Of a stretch of DNA of 64,000 bases, positions 1 through 8,028 are shown one piece after another. The notes beneath the pieces are model-generated. The model had not been told where the DNA came from, ran no database searches, and saw only the letters and a list, made by a program, of their open reading frames with translations. This stretch comes from Streptococcus gallolyticus subsp. gallolyticus DSM 16831. GTDB taxonomy: Bacteria > Bacillota > Bacilli > Lactobacillales > Streptococcaceae. The first letter of the stretch is position 1. Every line of letters begins with the position of its first letter. The DNA is taken from positions 2,126,001 to 2,190,000 of the forward strand of contig NZ_CP018822.1 of assembly GCF_002000985.1 (NCBI RefSeq). The letters are read 5' to 3'. The translations under genes and the position numbers were made by a program.

Positions 1-851
1 TTTGAACGCCCAATCCTATCTGAAACAGTTCCCCAGATAAAACGTCCACTCGAATTAGCAATTGAATAGAGTGATACGTAAAGAGCGGCGACCGTTGCCG
101 AAAGCCCAAACATTGACGTGCCAATCGTCCGAGCATTTGAAGCAATCATAAGTCCTGAAAAAGCTCCGACAAAAAACATCGCAATAACAACGTAAAAAAC
201 TGGTGTCTTTAGCATGTCAATCCATGTTTTGTTGACCACATTTTGCGCTGACGAAGTCGGTGGATTCCAACCGTCAGGCTTATATCCTGCAGGTGCTTTT
301 TGGACAAAGACACTTGCCACAATAACAATGACAATATATGCTAGACCAATTGTCCGAAAGGCGTACTGAGCATCATGAGATAAAATCAAGCTATTAGCAA
401 TCGGTGAAGCAAAAACAGCCGCTAAACCCATACCGCCTGTTATTATCCCAGAAGCTAGGCCACGCTTATCTGGGAACAGTCGTAAGGTATTGGACAGGTA
501 ACCAGAGTAAGCAAAACCTTGACCAAGCCCTGCAATCAAACCGTAGTAAATATACAACTGCGCTAAACTAGTTGCCGTACCCGTGAGATAAAAACCACTA
601 GCAAAAAGAATCGCACCAATCGCAATTGACCACTTCACCCAGCCTTTATCCGCAAAATATCCGCCTAAAATCATCGGAATCGGACCAATGGCTGAATTAA
701 TGGAAAAAGCTAACATGATTTGGGGCATTGTCCAGCCTGTCTGTTCACTCAAAGGCTGCGCAAAAGTTGAAAAAGCATAAACTGCACCTGTGCATAGTAA
801 GATAGCAGTCGAGGCTGCCAGCACTAGCCAGCGATTTATTTTTTTATCCAT
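1..851 (-). CDS. MFS transporter, oxalate/formate antiporter-like (partial, C-terminus outside window)
   Basis: The reading frame starts at the ATG ending at 851, after an AGGAGGT-like site (reverse strand), and runs off the left edge after about 283 codons. The visible part has a short basic N-terminus, then repeated hydrophobic segments separated by polar loops containing GGYFADKGW and SGRFIWGTVSDR, the loop 2-3 and loop 8-9 signatures of the major facilitator superfamily. The family tone (Sxx-type start, GLGQGFAYSG) resembles the OxlT branch, whose members exchange small carboxylates. It is divergent from the two flavin reductases at 1088-4115, and the shared region carries cre boxes, so it probably imports or exchanges the electron acceptor or product of those enzymes. 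Substrate is inferred only. Confidence 0.8.
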   Translation of the reverse strand, partial: MDKKINRWLVLAASTAILLCTGAVYAFSTFAQPLSEQTGWTMPQIMLAFSINSAIGPIPMILGGYFADKGWVKWSIAIGAILFASGFYLTGTATSLAQLYIYYGLIAGLGQGFAYSGYLSNTLRLFPDKRGLASGIITGGMGLAAVFASPIANSLILSHDAQYAFRTIGLAYIVIVIVASVFVQKAPAGYKPDGWNPPTSSAQNVVNKTWIDMLKTPVFYVVIAMFFVGAFSGLMIASNARTIGTSMFGLSATVAALYVSLYSIANSSGRFIWGTVSDRIGRS

Positions 852-917
852 AAGAGACCTCCTTTTGGATTACATTTGCCTTATTTTGACAAAGATAATA
901 ACAAAATCGCCTTAAAA

Positions 918-931
918 TGTCAACGCTTACA
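918..931. promoter_or_regulatory. cre box (CcpA site) between the MFS gene and the flavin reductases
   Basis: TGTCAACGCTTACA fits the catabolite-responsive element pattern TGWNANCGNTNWCA at every fixed position. It lies in the divergent intergenic region, so CcpA could control either gene set. A second near match is at 1016-1029. Confidence 0.7.
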
Positions 932-1015
932 TTGTAAAAAATTAATACTAAAATACTAAAAAAATCAGAAAATTGTATTATAGCATTAAAAACTGATACT
1001 ATCGTAGGTTGTCTA

Positions 1016-1029
1016 TAAAAACGTTTACA
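1016..1029. promoter_or_regulatory. second cre-like box
   Basis: TAAAAACGTTTACA matches the cre consensus except for A instead of G at position 2. It sits about 60 bases before the first flavin reductase gene, where bound CcpA would repress its transcription. Confidence 0.55.
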
Positions 1030-1087
1030 TTTTATTTAAAAAAGGAGTATGATATAGGTAATTATTTGTGTAAAAGAGGTAAACTAT

Positions 1088-1687
1088 ATGAAATTAGTTG
1101 CTATCGTTGGAACGAATTCAGACCGTTCTACCAACCGAAAATTATTAAAATTTATGGCGAAGCATTTTTCTGATTCAGCTGATATTGAAATCCTTGAAAT
1201 CAAAGACTTGCCAGCTTTCAACGAACCAGAAGATAAGTTAGCTCCTGATCCTGTCGCTGATTTTTCTCAAAAAATTGCTAGCGCGGATGGTGTCATTATC
1301 GCAACTCCAGAATATGACCATACGATTCCTGCACCACTTGCCTCTGCTCTTGAATGGATTGCCTACACTAGCCGTGTGCTTATCAATAAACCAACCATGA
1401 TTGTTGGGGCTTCTCTTGGTGCTCTCGGTACTTCACGCGCACAAGCTCATCTCCGTCAAATCCTTGATGCTCCTGAATTAAAAGCACGCATCATGCCAGG
1501 AACAGAATTTTTCCTCGGACATTCTGAACAAGTTTTAGATGATGATTTTAATCTCAATAACCCTGAAAAAGTCGCCGAACTTGAAGATAATTTCAAAGAA
1601 TTCCAATCATTTGTTGAGATTAGTAATCAAATCGTTAGCCAAGCAGACACAGACCGCAAAAGAGCATTTGCTTGGGAAGCCAAATAG
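1088..1687 (+). CDS. NADPH-dependent FMN reductase family protein
   Basis: This 199-residue flavodoxin-fold protein starts [20 protein letters not shown], where the GTN...S...N loop is the phosphate-binding loop of NADPH-dependent FMN reductases. IIATPEYDHTIPAPLASALEW is the family's second flavin-binding motif, and GASLGALGTSRAQAHLRQIL the third. An RBS-like GAGGT precedes the start. It sits 13 bases before the large flavin reductase at 1701 and its sequence closely resembles that protein's N-terminal domain, so a gene duplication is likely. Known family members pass electrons from NAD(P)H to free or bound FMN. I infer that it feeds the neighbouring reductase; azoreductase or quinone reductase activity is an alternative. 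Confidence 0.85.
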   Translation: MKLVAIVGTNSDRSTNRKLLKFMAKHFSDSADIEILEIKDLPAFNEPEDKLAPDPVADFSQKIASADGVIIATPEYDHTIPAPLASALEWIAYTSRVLINKPTMIVGASLGALGTSRAQAHLRQILDAPELKARIMPGTEFFLGHSEQVLDDDFNLNNPEKVAELEDNFKEFQSFVEISNQIVSQADTDRKRAFAWEAK

Positions 1688-1700
1688 GAGGTGACAAGTT

Positions 1701-4115
1701 ATGAAATTAGTCGCTATTGTCGGAACTAACGCCAAAAAATCATATAATCGACTGCTATTACAATACATGGCAAGACATTTTGCCAAAAAGGCAGACATCG
1801 AGATTTTAGAAATCACAGATGTACCAATGTTCAATGAAACAGATGACCAGACAGAGTCAGCTATTATTCAAGAATTTAATAGCAAAATCACAGAAGCGGA
1901 CGGTGTTATCATTGCCACACCTGAACACAACCACACGATTCCTTCAAGCTTAAACAGCCTTCTTGAGTGGCTTTCTTTCAACATTCATCCTTTAGCTGGC
2001 AAGCCAACCATGATTGTTGGAGCTTCTTATGACATTCAAGGCTCATCTCGTGCGCAATTGCATCTCCGCCAAATTTTGGATGCACCAGGTGTTAATGCTA
2101 CTGTCATGCCAGGAAGTGAATTTTTACTAGGACGTGTCCAAACTGCTTTTGATGAAAATGGTGACCTTAAAGACCAAGGAACTATTGATTTTCTAGAATC
2201 ATGTTTCTTCAGATTCCTTCGCTTTGCAACCATTGCCAATCAACTCAATGAACCAGAAGAAGTTCGTTTTGAACCTGGTACTTATCAAGTCACGACAGTT
2301 GGGCACAACGGAGATTTGCCAATGTCCGTAACCCTTTCAGAAGAACGTATTGAAGCTATTGACATTGATTCTTCTGGTGAAACAGGCGGAATTGCTGACG
2401 TTGTCTTTACTCGTATCCCAAGTGAAATTATTGAAGGACAAACTTTAAATGTTGATGCGGTATCAGGTGCTTCGGTAACATCAAATGGTGTTCTTGACGG
2501 AGTTGCTCGTGCTGTTCGACAAGCAGGTGCCAATCCAGATGCGCTCCGCTCACGTCCAAAAGCACCATCAGCGCTTGATAAAGAAGATAGAACTTACGAT
2601 ACCGAACTCGTCGTTGTCGGTGGCGGCGGAGCAGGGCTTGCTGCTGCAGCTCGTGCCCTTCAAGCTGGTAAAAAAGTGGTTGTCGTTGAAAAATTCCCAT
2701 CTGTTGGTGGAAACACTGTTCGTGCCGGTGGACCAATGAATGCTCCTGACCCTGCTTGGCAAAATACATTTGCTGCTAACCCTGGTGAAGCTAATACGCT
2801 TCAAGAATTGCACGACATTGACGAAGCAACAATCGCCCCTGAATTTATCGATGATTTCCGTGCTTTAAAAGTTGAAATCGAAGAATACCTCAAAGACTCC
2901 ACTTATCTCTTTGATTCAAAATTACTCTACCGTATCCAAACTTATCTTGGCGGTAAACGAAAAGACCTTAAAGGTAATGAAATTCATGGAAATTATCAAT
3001 TAATCAGCGTTTTAACCGAGCGCGCCCTCGAATCTGTCCGCTGGCTGGAAAATATCGGTGTTGAATTTGTCCGTGACGAAGTCACCATGCCAGTTGGAGC
3101 TCTCTGGCGCCGCGGTCATAAACCAAAAGTTCCAATGGGTGTTGCCTTTATTTCTGTTTTGAAAGACTTTGTTTTAAAAAATGGTGGCATTATTTTAACA
3201 GATACACAAGTCAAAGAATTGCTTATTACAGACGGTATTGTCACAGGTGTTAAGGGAATAGGACGCAATGGTCAAACCATTACCGTAAATGGGAAAGCTG
3301 TCATTCTGACAACAGGTGGCTTTGGAGCAAATACTAAAATGCTCCAACAGTACAATACTTACTGGTCAGAAATTGATGACGACATTGCCACGTCTAATAC
3401 CCCAGCAGCCACTGGTGACGGCATTTTACTTGGTCAATCCGTCGGTGCTGACTTGGTTGGAATGGGATTCAGCCAAATGATGCCCGTATCAGACCCAGTT
3501 ACTGGTGCTCTCTTCTCAGGTCTCCAAGTCCCACCAGCTAACTTTATCATGGTCAATACCAAAGGAAAACGATTCGTTGACGAATACGGCAGCCGTGACC
3601 AATTGTCCCAAGCTGCAATTGATAACGGTGGACTTTTCTACTTGATTGCTGATGAAAATATCAAAGAAACAGCTTATAATACAAGCCAAGAAAAAATTGA
3701 TGCTCAAGTAGAAGCTGGAACGCTTTTCCGCGCTGATACTTTGGAAGAATTAGCAGAGCAAATCAATATTGACCCAGCCGTTCTGGTAGAAACAATCACC
3801 AATTACAATTCATACGTCGATGCTGGTCACGACCCTGAATTTGACAAAGGTGCCTTCGACCTCAAAGTCGAAAAAGCACCATTTTACGCGACACCACGCA
3901 AACCAGCCGTTCACCACACCATGGGTGGCTTGAAAATTGATACCAAAGCCCATGTTATTAACGAAAACGGGCAAACGATTAAAGGGCTCTTTGCAGCTGG
4001 CGAAGTAGCTGGCGGACTCCACGCTGGTAACCGCCTCGGTGGAAATTCGCTAACAGACATTTTCACATTCGGTCGCATCGCAACCGACACCGCTATCGCA
4101 GAATATCTGGGTTAA
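1701..4115 (+). CDS. Fused FMN reductase / FMN-binding / fumarate-reductase-like flavoprotein
   Basis: At 804 residues this has three joined modules. Residues 1-190 repeat the FMN reductase fold of the gene before it. Residues about 200-275 form an FMN_bind domain whose SGASVTS (255-261) fits the site where ApbE attaches FMN covalently. Residues 300-804 form a FAD_binding_2 reductase with dinucleotide loop GGGGAGLAA (from 307), VHHTMGG (from 737) and [11 protein letters not shown] near the end. There is no signal peptide, so it should be cytoplasmic and take electrons from NAD(P)H through FMN to FAD. The family reduces C=C bonds of fumarate, urocanate, acrylate or cinnamates; the acceptor cannot be told here. 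No apbE is in the window. A terminator follows at once. Confidence 0.88.
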   Translation: MKLVAIVGTNAKKSYNRLLLQYMARHFAKKADIEILEITDVPMFNETDDQTESAIIQEFNSKITEADGVIIATPEHNHTIPSSLNSLLEWLSFNIHPLAGKPTMIVGASYDIQGSSRAQLHLRQILDAPGVNATVMPGSEFLLGRVQTAFDENGDLKDQGTIDFLESCFFRFLRFATIANQLNEPEEVRFEPGTYQVTTVGHNGDLPMSVTLSEERIEAIDIDSSGETGGIADVVFTRIPSEIIEGQTLNVDAVSGASVTSNGVLDGVARAVRQAGANPDALRSRPKAPSALDKEDRTYDTELVVVGGGGAGLAAAARALQAGKKVVVVEKFPSVGGNTVRAGGPMNAPDPAWQNTFAANPGEANTLQELHDIDEATIAPEFIDDFRALKVEIEEYLKDSTYLFDSKLLYRIQTYLGGKRKDLKGNEIHGNYQLISVLTERALESVRWLENIGVEFVRDEVTMPVGALWRRGHKPKVPMGVAFISVLKDFVLKNGGIILTDTQVKELLITDGIVTGVKGIGRNGQTITVNGKAVILTTGGFGANTKMLQQYNTYWSEIDDDIATSNTPAATGDGILLGQSVGADLVGMGFSQMMPVSDPVTGALFSGLQVPPANFIMVNTKGKRFVDEYGSRDQLSQAAIDNGGLFYLIADENIKETAYNTSQEKIDAQVEAGTLFRADTLEELAEQINIDPAVLVETITNYNSYVDAGHDPEFDKGAFDLKVEKAPFYATPRKPAVHHTMGGLKIDTKAHVINENGQTIKGLFAAGEVAGGLHAGNRLGGNSLTDIFTFGRIATDTAIAEYLG

Positions 4116-4119
4116 GTTA

Positions 4120-4153
4120 AAAACAAGGTGAGAATTTCTCATCTTGTTTTTTA
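4120..4153 (+). terminator. Rho-independent terminator after the flavin reductases
   Basis: AACAAGGTGAGA pairs with TCTCATCTTGTT across a two-base loop, with one G-T pair, and a T-rich tail follows. Confidence 0.85.
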
Positions 4154-4174
4154 TTTTCAGATAACAAAAGAAAA

Positions 4175-4307
4175 CCCCAGCTTCTTCAAGCTAGGGCTCT
4201 CTAGGAGATTTACGATAGCCATCAGAATTTTATAACTTTTACAAAAAAAGATTCCAGCTTTTTAAAACTGGAACCTCTAGGAGATTATGAAAAAGAAAGT
4301 TTATTAG
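4175..4307. repeat. Duplicated intergenic hairpin plus CTCTAGGAGATT motif
   Basis: Two similar units stand in tandem: a hairpin (CCCAGCTT/AAGCTAGGG near 4176-4196; TTCCAG/CTGGAA at 4252-4273), each followed by CTCTAGGAGATT (4199-4210 and 4275-4286). The second is followed three bases later by a six-codon reading frame (4287-4307). No gene is supported here. The units could be a dispersed streptococcal repeat or a processed RNA. Confidence 0.45.
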
Positions 4308-4383
4308 GATTGTTTATAGTATAGAGCCGCTTGCTTAACTAAACCTAAATTTTTTCTTACAGAAAACTTAAACTTTTTTCTTT

Positions 4384-4812
4384 TCAATGTCCCCGCTTTT
4401 TCTGATGACGCTTTTCTTGCCTAAGCAGGTATTTTCGTTCCTTTTCTAGCTCACGCTTCACCTTTTGCTTAGACTTTTGAGCTTTCTTGACTTCCTCACG
4501 CATTTCCTGCATAGCAAGCTGAGCTTTCGTTGACACCACAGGCTTACACTTTGCCTTATTGATATCACGTTGCACTCGTTTTGGATTTCGTTTTTTCTGT
4601 GAAATAGCTGGCGCTGAAAACTCAGAGCTTACTTTGACCTTATCATACCTGCGCAGCCATTTTCCCAAAGAAACATCAATAAAGTTTAGAATATCATCAT
4701 CCTTTGGTTCTTTGCCAAACACGTAACGAAAAGCCTTGTAACGTTTCTTCGAATCCGTAAATTCAATCAAAGCCGACCAAAATGCCCCATCAAAATATAC
4801 TGTCATTTTCAT
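4384..4812 (-). CDS. yjdF: YjdF family protein (DUF2992)
   Basis: This 142-residue protein begins MKMTVYFDGAFWSALIEF, the hallmark N-terminus of the YjdF family. The C-terminal 60 residues are almost all Lys, Arg, Glu and Gln (KAQKSKQKVKRELEKE), a charged helical tail that suggests nucleic-acid or ribosome contact. Family length is about 140, so it is complete. The start follows a strong GGAGGGG site. In many Firmicutes yjdF is controlled by a riboswitch that senses azaaromatic compounds, and the leader here is long and structured (see 4813-4925). The molecular function of YjdF is not established; a link with aromatic-compound tolerance is inferred from its riboswitch. Confidence 0.85.
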   Translation of the reverse strand: MKMTVYFDGAFWSALIEFTDSKKRYKAFRYVFGKEPKDDDILNFIDVSLGKWLRRYDKVKVSSEFSAPAISQKKRNPKRVQRDINKAKCKPVVSTKAQLAMQEMREEVKKAQKSKQKVKRELEKERKYLLRQEKRHQKKRGH

Positions 4813-4925
4813 AACAGCCCCTCCTTAAAAAAATTGACAATGGACGACCTCGGAAGGGGAAGGTTACTGATACATGTTGTACTCACAGACTACCAACTGC
4901 GATGTGTTTTTATGTCAGCTTTAGT
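4813..4925 (-). ncRNA. Probable yjdF riboswitch (azaaromatic-sensing leader)
   Basis: A GC-richer leader of about 110 bases lies directly upstream of yjdF on the same strand. It contains CACATCGCAGTTGGTAG and a late CCCCTTCC that can pair, with one bulge, with the GGAGGGG ribosome binding site, as expected of a translational switch. The assignment rests on position before yjdF and on this pairing; I have not matched it to the covariance model. Confidence 0.6.
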
Positions 4926-4938
4926 ATAACAGATTTTG

Positions 4939-5340
4939 CTAATTTTGAAAGAGAATACCTTGATAACCTAGAAAACTTGGCAAATCTACCGTAAAGACAT
5001 TAGCCACCGCAAATTGATATTTCCCTTTAAAATGTCCCAAATGTGTCATGGTTCTGATATTGTATTTCTTGGTAAATTTCTTATAAGCAACATAATCAAT
5101 TTCCTTAGTATCAAGAAAATAAATCGTTTGTTCCACAGCTTCAAGCCGCTTCAAACCTCTCTGCGTATCCACATTATCCAAACGACCAACAAAAAGGAAA
5201 AATTCCTCTTTAGCCGCCATTTTTTCTTTCACCGCATCAAGCGTAACAAAACAAATATTATCAGCCGTTTCAGCCTTAACATCACCACAATAAAATAAAA
5301 AAGATAGGAGTAACAACCCCAACACACTCACTACTCTCAT
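4939..5340 (-). CDS. Secreted thioredoxin-like / bacteriocin transport accessory-like protein
   Basis: This 133-residue protein opens with a Sec signal (MRV, then about 15 hydrophobic residues, DVKA^ET). The mature part has CFVTLDAVKEKMAAKEEFFLFVGRLD, an arrangement seen in the PedC/BrcD-type accessory proteins, which have a thioredoxin fold, but no CXXC is visible, so it is unlikely to be a redox enzyme. No bacteriocin precursor is adjacent. It sits between yjdF and the dehydrogenase on the same strand but is separated from the latter by a terminator. The fold assignment is by eye and moderate. Confidence 0.55.
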   Translation of the reverse strand: MRVVSVLGLLLLSFLFYCGDVKAETADNICFVTLDAVKEKMAAKEEFFLFVGRLDNVDTQRGLKRLEAVEQTIYFLDTKEIDYVAYKKFTKKYNIRTMTHLGHFKGKYQFAVANVFTVDLPSFLGYQGILFQN

Positions 5341-5379
5341 TTTTCCCTCCTACCTATTTATTCGAAAAAAGAAAGAAAA

Positions 5380-5403
5380 CCCTCCCGAAAAATTTCGGGA
5401 GGT
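5380..5403 (-). terminator. Terminator of the alcohol dehydrogenase
   Basis: CCTCCCGAAA/TTTCGGGAGG forms a perfect 10-bp stem with a two-base spacer; on the reverse strand it is followed by a T-rich run. Confidence 0.9.
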
Positions 5404-5427
5404 TATGTTAACAGCTTAAGCGTTAGG

Positions 5428-6471
5428 TTAGTCCATGACAATCATTGATTTGATTGCTTTGCGGTCTTGCATGTCTTTGTAGGCTTGGTTGATGTCATCC
5501 AAGCGATAAGTGTTTGTAAAGACGCGACCTGGGTTGATGTCACCGTCAAGGACTGCTTTAAGAAGGAGTTGTTTGTCGTAGGTAGTGACAGAAGCTGAAC
5601 CGCCTCCGACAGTAATGTTTTGTGCAAATGTTGAACCTAGCGGACGATTATTGTAATGAGGGACACCAACAAATCCAACACGTCCGCCATTGTGGATAAC
5701 ACCGAGAGCTTGCTCGATAGCGGCTTCTGTACCGACACATTCAAGAGCAGCGTCAGCTCCTCCGCCAAGAATTTGACGAACCTTAGCAATGCCTTCTTCA
5801 CCGCGTTCAGCAACGACAGCGGTAGCTCCTGAAGCAAGCGCCATTTGTTGACGGTCTTCGTGTCGGCTCATCAAGACAATCTGAGAAGCTCCGCGCATTT
5901 TCGCCGCAATAACGGCACATTGTCCAACCGCTCCATCACCAATAACAACGACTTTATCGCCACGTTTTACGTCGGCAACACGCGCAGCATGGTAACCTGT
6001 TGGCATAACATCAGCCAAAGTAAGGAGTGATTTCATCATACCTTCTGAATAATCAGACGGTTGCCCAGGGATTTTAATCAAAGCCCAGTTAGCATAGTGG
6101 AAGCGGACATATTCTGATTGGAAACCAGAAGACCAGTTTGTATAGCCAGGGTGGTTATCACACGTTCCGTCAAAACCAGCACGGCAAGCATCACATTCCC
6201 CACAACCGTGAGTAAATGGCACGATGACAAAATCACCAGGTTGTACGGTCGTAATGGCAGAACCAACTTCTTCAACAATACCGAGAGCTTCATGACCTGA
6301 GTTTTCAGAATGTGCAGCTTTTTCATCACCATTAGCATAAGACCAAAGGTCAGAACCGCAGACACAAGCACGAACAACCTTGATAATAACATCATCGTCA
6401 GCTTGCAAAGTTGGCTTAGCCACTTCTTCAACAGTCATCAGACCAGCTTTTTCAAAAATAGCAGATTTCAT
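5428..6471 (-). CDS. Zinc-dependent alcohol dehydrogenase family protein
   Basis: This 347-residue medium-chain dehydrogenase has CGSDLW and GHEALG (catalytic zinc ligands), the four-cysteine structural zinc lobe (CGECDACRAG...C) and VVIGDGAVGQCAVIAA, the NAD(P) dinucleotide loop. It is complete and stands alone between two terminators. The promoter near 6791-6821 has a MerR-type operator in a 19-base spacer, the arrangement used by AdhR/NmlR regulators that respond to reactive aldehydes, so detoxification of an aldehyde is a reasonable guess. Over 300 bases of structured leader separate promoter and start. The physiological substrate is unknown. Confidence 0.88.
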   Translation of the reverse strand: MKSAIFEKAGLMTVEEVAKPTLQADDDVIIKVVRACVCGSDLWSYANGDEKAAHSENSGHEALGIVEEVGSAITTVQPGDFVIVPFTHGCGECDACRAGFDGTCDNHPGYTNWSSGFQSEYVRFHYANWALIKIPGQPSDYSEGMMKSLLTLADVMPTGYHAARVADVKRGDKVVVIGDGAVGQCAVIAAKMRGASQIVLMSRHEDRQQMALASGATAVVAERGEEGIAKVRQILGGGADAALECVGTEAAIEQALGVIHNGGRVGFVGVPHYNNRPLGSTFAQNITVGGGSASVTTYDKQLLLKAVLDGDINPGRVFTNTYRLDDINQAYKDMQDRKAIKSMIVMD

Positions 6472-6573
6472 AAATAAGATACCGAGCCCGTATACGACAA
6501 AGTAAAAATAGGAAATCGACCGACGAAGCTTGCATCTAGGAAGATTTATCTTTTTTACACAGTCGGTAGGGCG

Positions 6574-6608
6574 GGTTCAATTATCATATCAAACATGACA
6601 ATCGAACC
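6574..6608 (-). repeat. Leader hairpin A of the alcohol dehydrogenase (copy of 6689-6723)
   Basis: Read on the reverse strand, GGTTCGATTGTCAT pairs over 14 positions (two G-U) with ATGATAATTGAACC around a seven-base loop. It lies inside the transcribed leader of the gene starting at 6471. Confidence 0.75.
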
Positions 6609-6688
6609 TTTCCTTTCTAAAATTTGGGATAACAACTCTCACTTACAAGTTTCCCACGCTTCTAAATGAGTTTACAAAATCATTAGGC

Positions 6689-6723
6689 AAGTTCAATTAT
6701 CACCAAACATGACAACCAAACCT
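6689..6723 (-). repeat. Leader hairpin B of the alcohol dehydrogenase (copy of 6574-6608)
   Basis: This is a second copy of the same 14-bp hairpin, with sequence changes that swap Watson-Crick for G-U pairs in the RNA sense (for example C-G to U-G and A-U to G-U). That pattern implies selection on RNA pairing on the reverse strand. Flanking bases are also partly repeated. Confidence 0.75.
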
Positions 6724-6790
6724 TTCTATTTTCTAGTTCACAACATCTAGGGAGTAAACCTTGTCAGAGTTTCATCCTCTTGACACAGTC

Positions 6791-6821
6791 ATTATATACC
6801 TTTGAGTTAACTCTAAGTCAA
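6791..6821 (-). promoter_or_regulatory. MerR-family promoter/operator (AdhR/NmlR type) for the alcohol dehydrogenase
   Basis: On the reverse strand TTGACT (6816-6821) and TATAAT (6791-6796) are 19 bases apart, the overlong spacer typical of MerR-activated promoters. The spacer holds the dyad CTTAGAGTTAACTCAAAG centred on GTTAAC, like NmlR/AdhR sites. No cognate regulator is adjacent. Confidence 0.8.
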
Positions 6822-6842
6822 GCCGAAAACTTCATTAATTGA

Positions 6843-6874
6843 TAAAAAAGAGGTCAGAGCTTCCCCTGACCTTG
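6843..6874 (-). terminator. Terminator of trxA
   Basis: AGGTCAG pairs with CTGACCT, and the reverse strand continues into a T run (TCTTTTTTAT). Confidence 0.8.
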
Positions 6875-6877
6875 TCG

Positions 6878-7192
6878 TTAGATTAATTCAGCAACGATTT
6901 CTTTGATTTGTTCTTTTGTGTGCACACCAGCTACTTGTTTCACAACTTCGCCGTCTTTTTTAAACAGCAATGTTGGAATTGACATGATCCCAAATTTTTG
7001 TGCGGTATCTGGATTTTCATCAACATCAATTTTGACGATTTTAAGTTCATCTTCATCGATTTCTTCTGACAATTGTTCCAAAATTGGCGCTTGCATCAAA
7101 CATGGACCACACCAAGTTGCCCAAAAGTCAACAAGGACAAGCCCTTCACTTGTTTCTGCTTCGAATGTCGCATCTGTAATATTATGTGCCAT
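6878..7192 (-). CDS. trxA: Thioredoxin
   Basis: At 104 residues it has the normal length for TrxA. WCGPC (Cys28 and Cys31) is the redox active site, and PTLLFKKDGE carries the conserved cis-proline. It reduces protein disulfides in the cytoplasm with electrons from thioredoxin reductase, which is not in the window. The gene is monocistronic, with its own terminator. The neighbouring dehydrogenase has a separate promoter, so shared regulation is not implied. Confidence 0.96.
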   Translation of the reverse strand: MAHNITDATFEAETSEGLVLVDFWATWCGPCLMQAPILEQLSEEIDEDELKIVKIDVDENPDTAQKFGIMSIPTLLFKKDGEVVKQVAGVHTKEQIKEIVAELI

Positions 7193-7451
7193 AATAAATT
7201 ACCTAGAACTCTAGAAGCTACTGGAAAATACCTTATTAAAAGGCAAACTATTTCTAAATAGTAAACTACAACCAGCTAAACAATCCTAAAGTTCATTTCC
7301 TTTTCTATTAGTTTATGAGCCTATTTTACGAGAAAATTGTTGATTTGACAACTAATTGCTACGGAAAACGATTTTTTTGAAAAAATTCTCATTTTCCATA
7401 TTTGTCTGACTTATATGCTATAATGAAGCTATTATTACACAAAGGACTGCT

Positions 7452-7949
7452 ATGAAAAATTACGCTACATTTTATAACAAGCTAACACGAGGTTTTCAGA
7501 ATAAGCCAACTGCCACTCGTTGCCTGCAAGTTGTCAACAGTTTATTAACAAAAATCATGTATTTGATTTATCCACTAATGCTAATTTACCTGTTTTGCGC
7601 ACGGTCAAATAGACTGCTTGCTTTCGTTCTTATCCCAGCTCTTTCGTTTATGCTAGTATCAGTTGTACGCAAGCTGCTCAATGCCCCTCGTCCTTACGAG
7701 ACTTGGAACATCACACCACTTATTTTAAAAAATACCAGGGGACAATCTATGCCAAGTCGTCATGTCTTTTCGGCAACCATTATCAGCATGGCTATTTTAC
7801 GGTTGAACCTTATTTTGGGCATTTTCTTTCTGATATTATCCCTAGTGATTGCACTTTGCCGCGTTTTAGGCGGTGTACATTATCCTCGCGATGTCATGGC
7901 AGGTTTTCTCGTTGGAATCGTCTGTGGATTACTGCTTTTCCTTTTTTAG
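7452..7949 (+). CDS. PAP2-family membrane phosphatase
   Basis: This 165-residue membrane protein has five or so hydrophobic helices and the three phosphatidic-acid-phosphatase motifs: KLLNAPRPYE (motif 1), MPSRH (motif 2, catalytic His) and CRVLGGVHYPRDV (motif 3, usual SR replaced by CR, with His and Asp kept). Enzymes of this family dephosphorylate lipid phosphates or undecaprenyl diphosphate on the outer face of the membrane. It is transcribed alone and followed by a good terminator. Bacitracin resistance (BcrC-like) or a lipid role cannot be separated. Confidence 0.85.
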   Translation: MKNYATFYNKLTRGFQNKPTATRCLQVVNSLLTKIMYLIYPLMLIYLFCARSNRLLAFVLIPALSFMLVSVVRKLLNAPRPYETWNITPLILKNTRGQSMPSRHVFSATIISMAILRLNLILGIFFLILSLVIALCRVLGGVHYPRDVMAGFLVGIVCGLLLFLF

Positions 7950-7963
7950 TTATCAACATATAA

Positions 7964-7993
7964 TCCCCAACTTTTAAAGAGCTGGGGATTTTT
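7964..7993 (+). terminator. Terminator of the PAP2 gene
   Basis: ATCCCCAACT pairs with AGCTGGGGAT (one mismatch), followed by TTTTT. Confidence 0.85.
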
Positions 7994-8028
7994 CAAACCA
8001 TAATTTTTGCTTTTGGAAATTTATCAAC

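Noticed and set aside
5014..5298. Plus-strand 94-residue frame opposite the secreted protein
   Set aside because: It has no RBS and lies antisense to a gene with a clear signal peptide and start.
6472..6790. T-box or other named riboswitch in the dehydrogenase leader
   Set aside because: No T-box sequence or other known class signature is visible; the tandem hairpins do not match a class I know.
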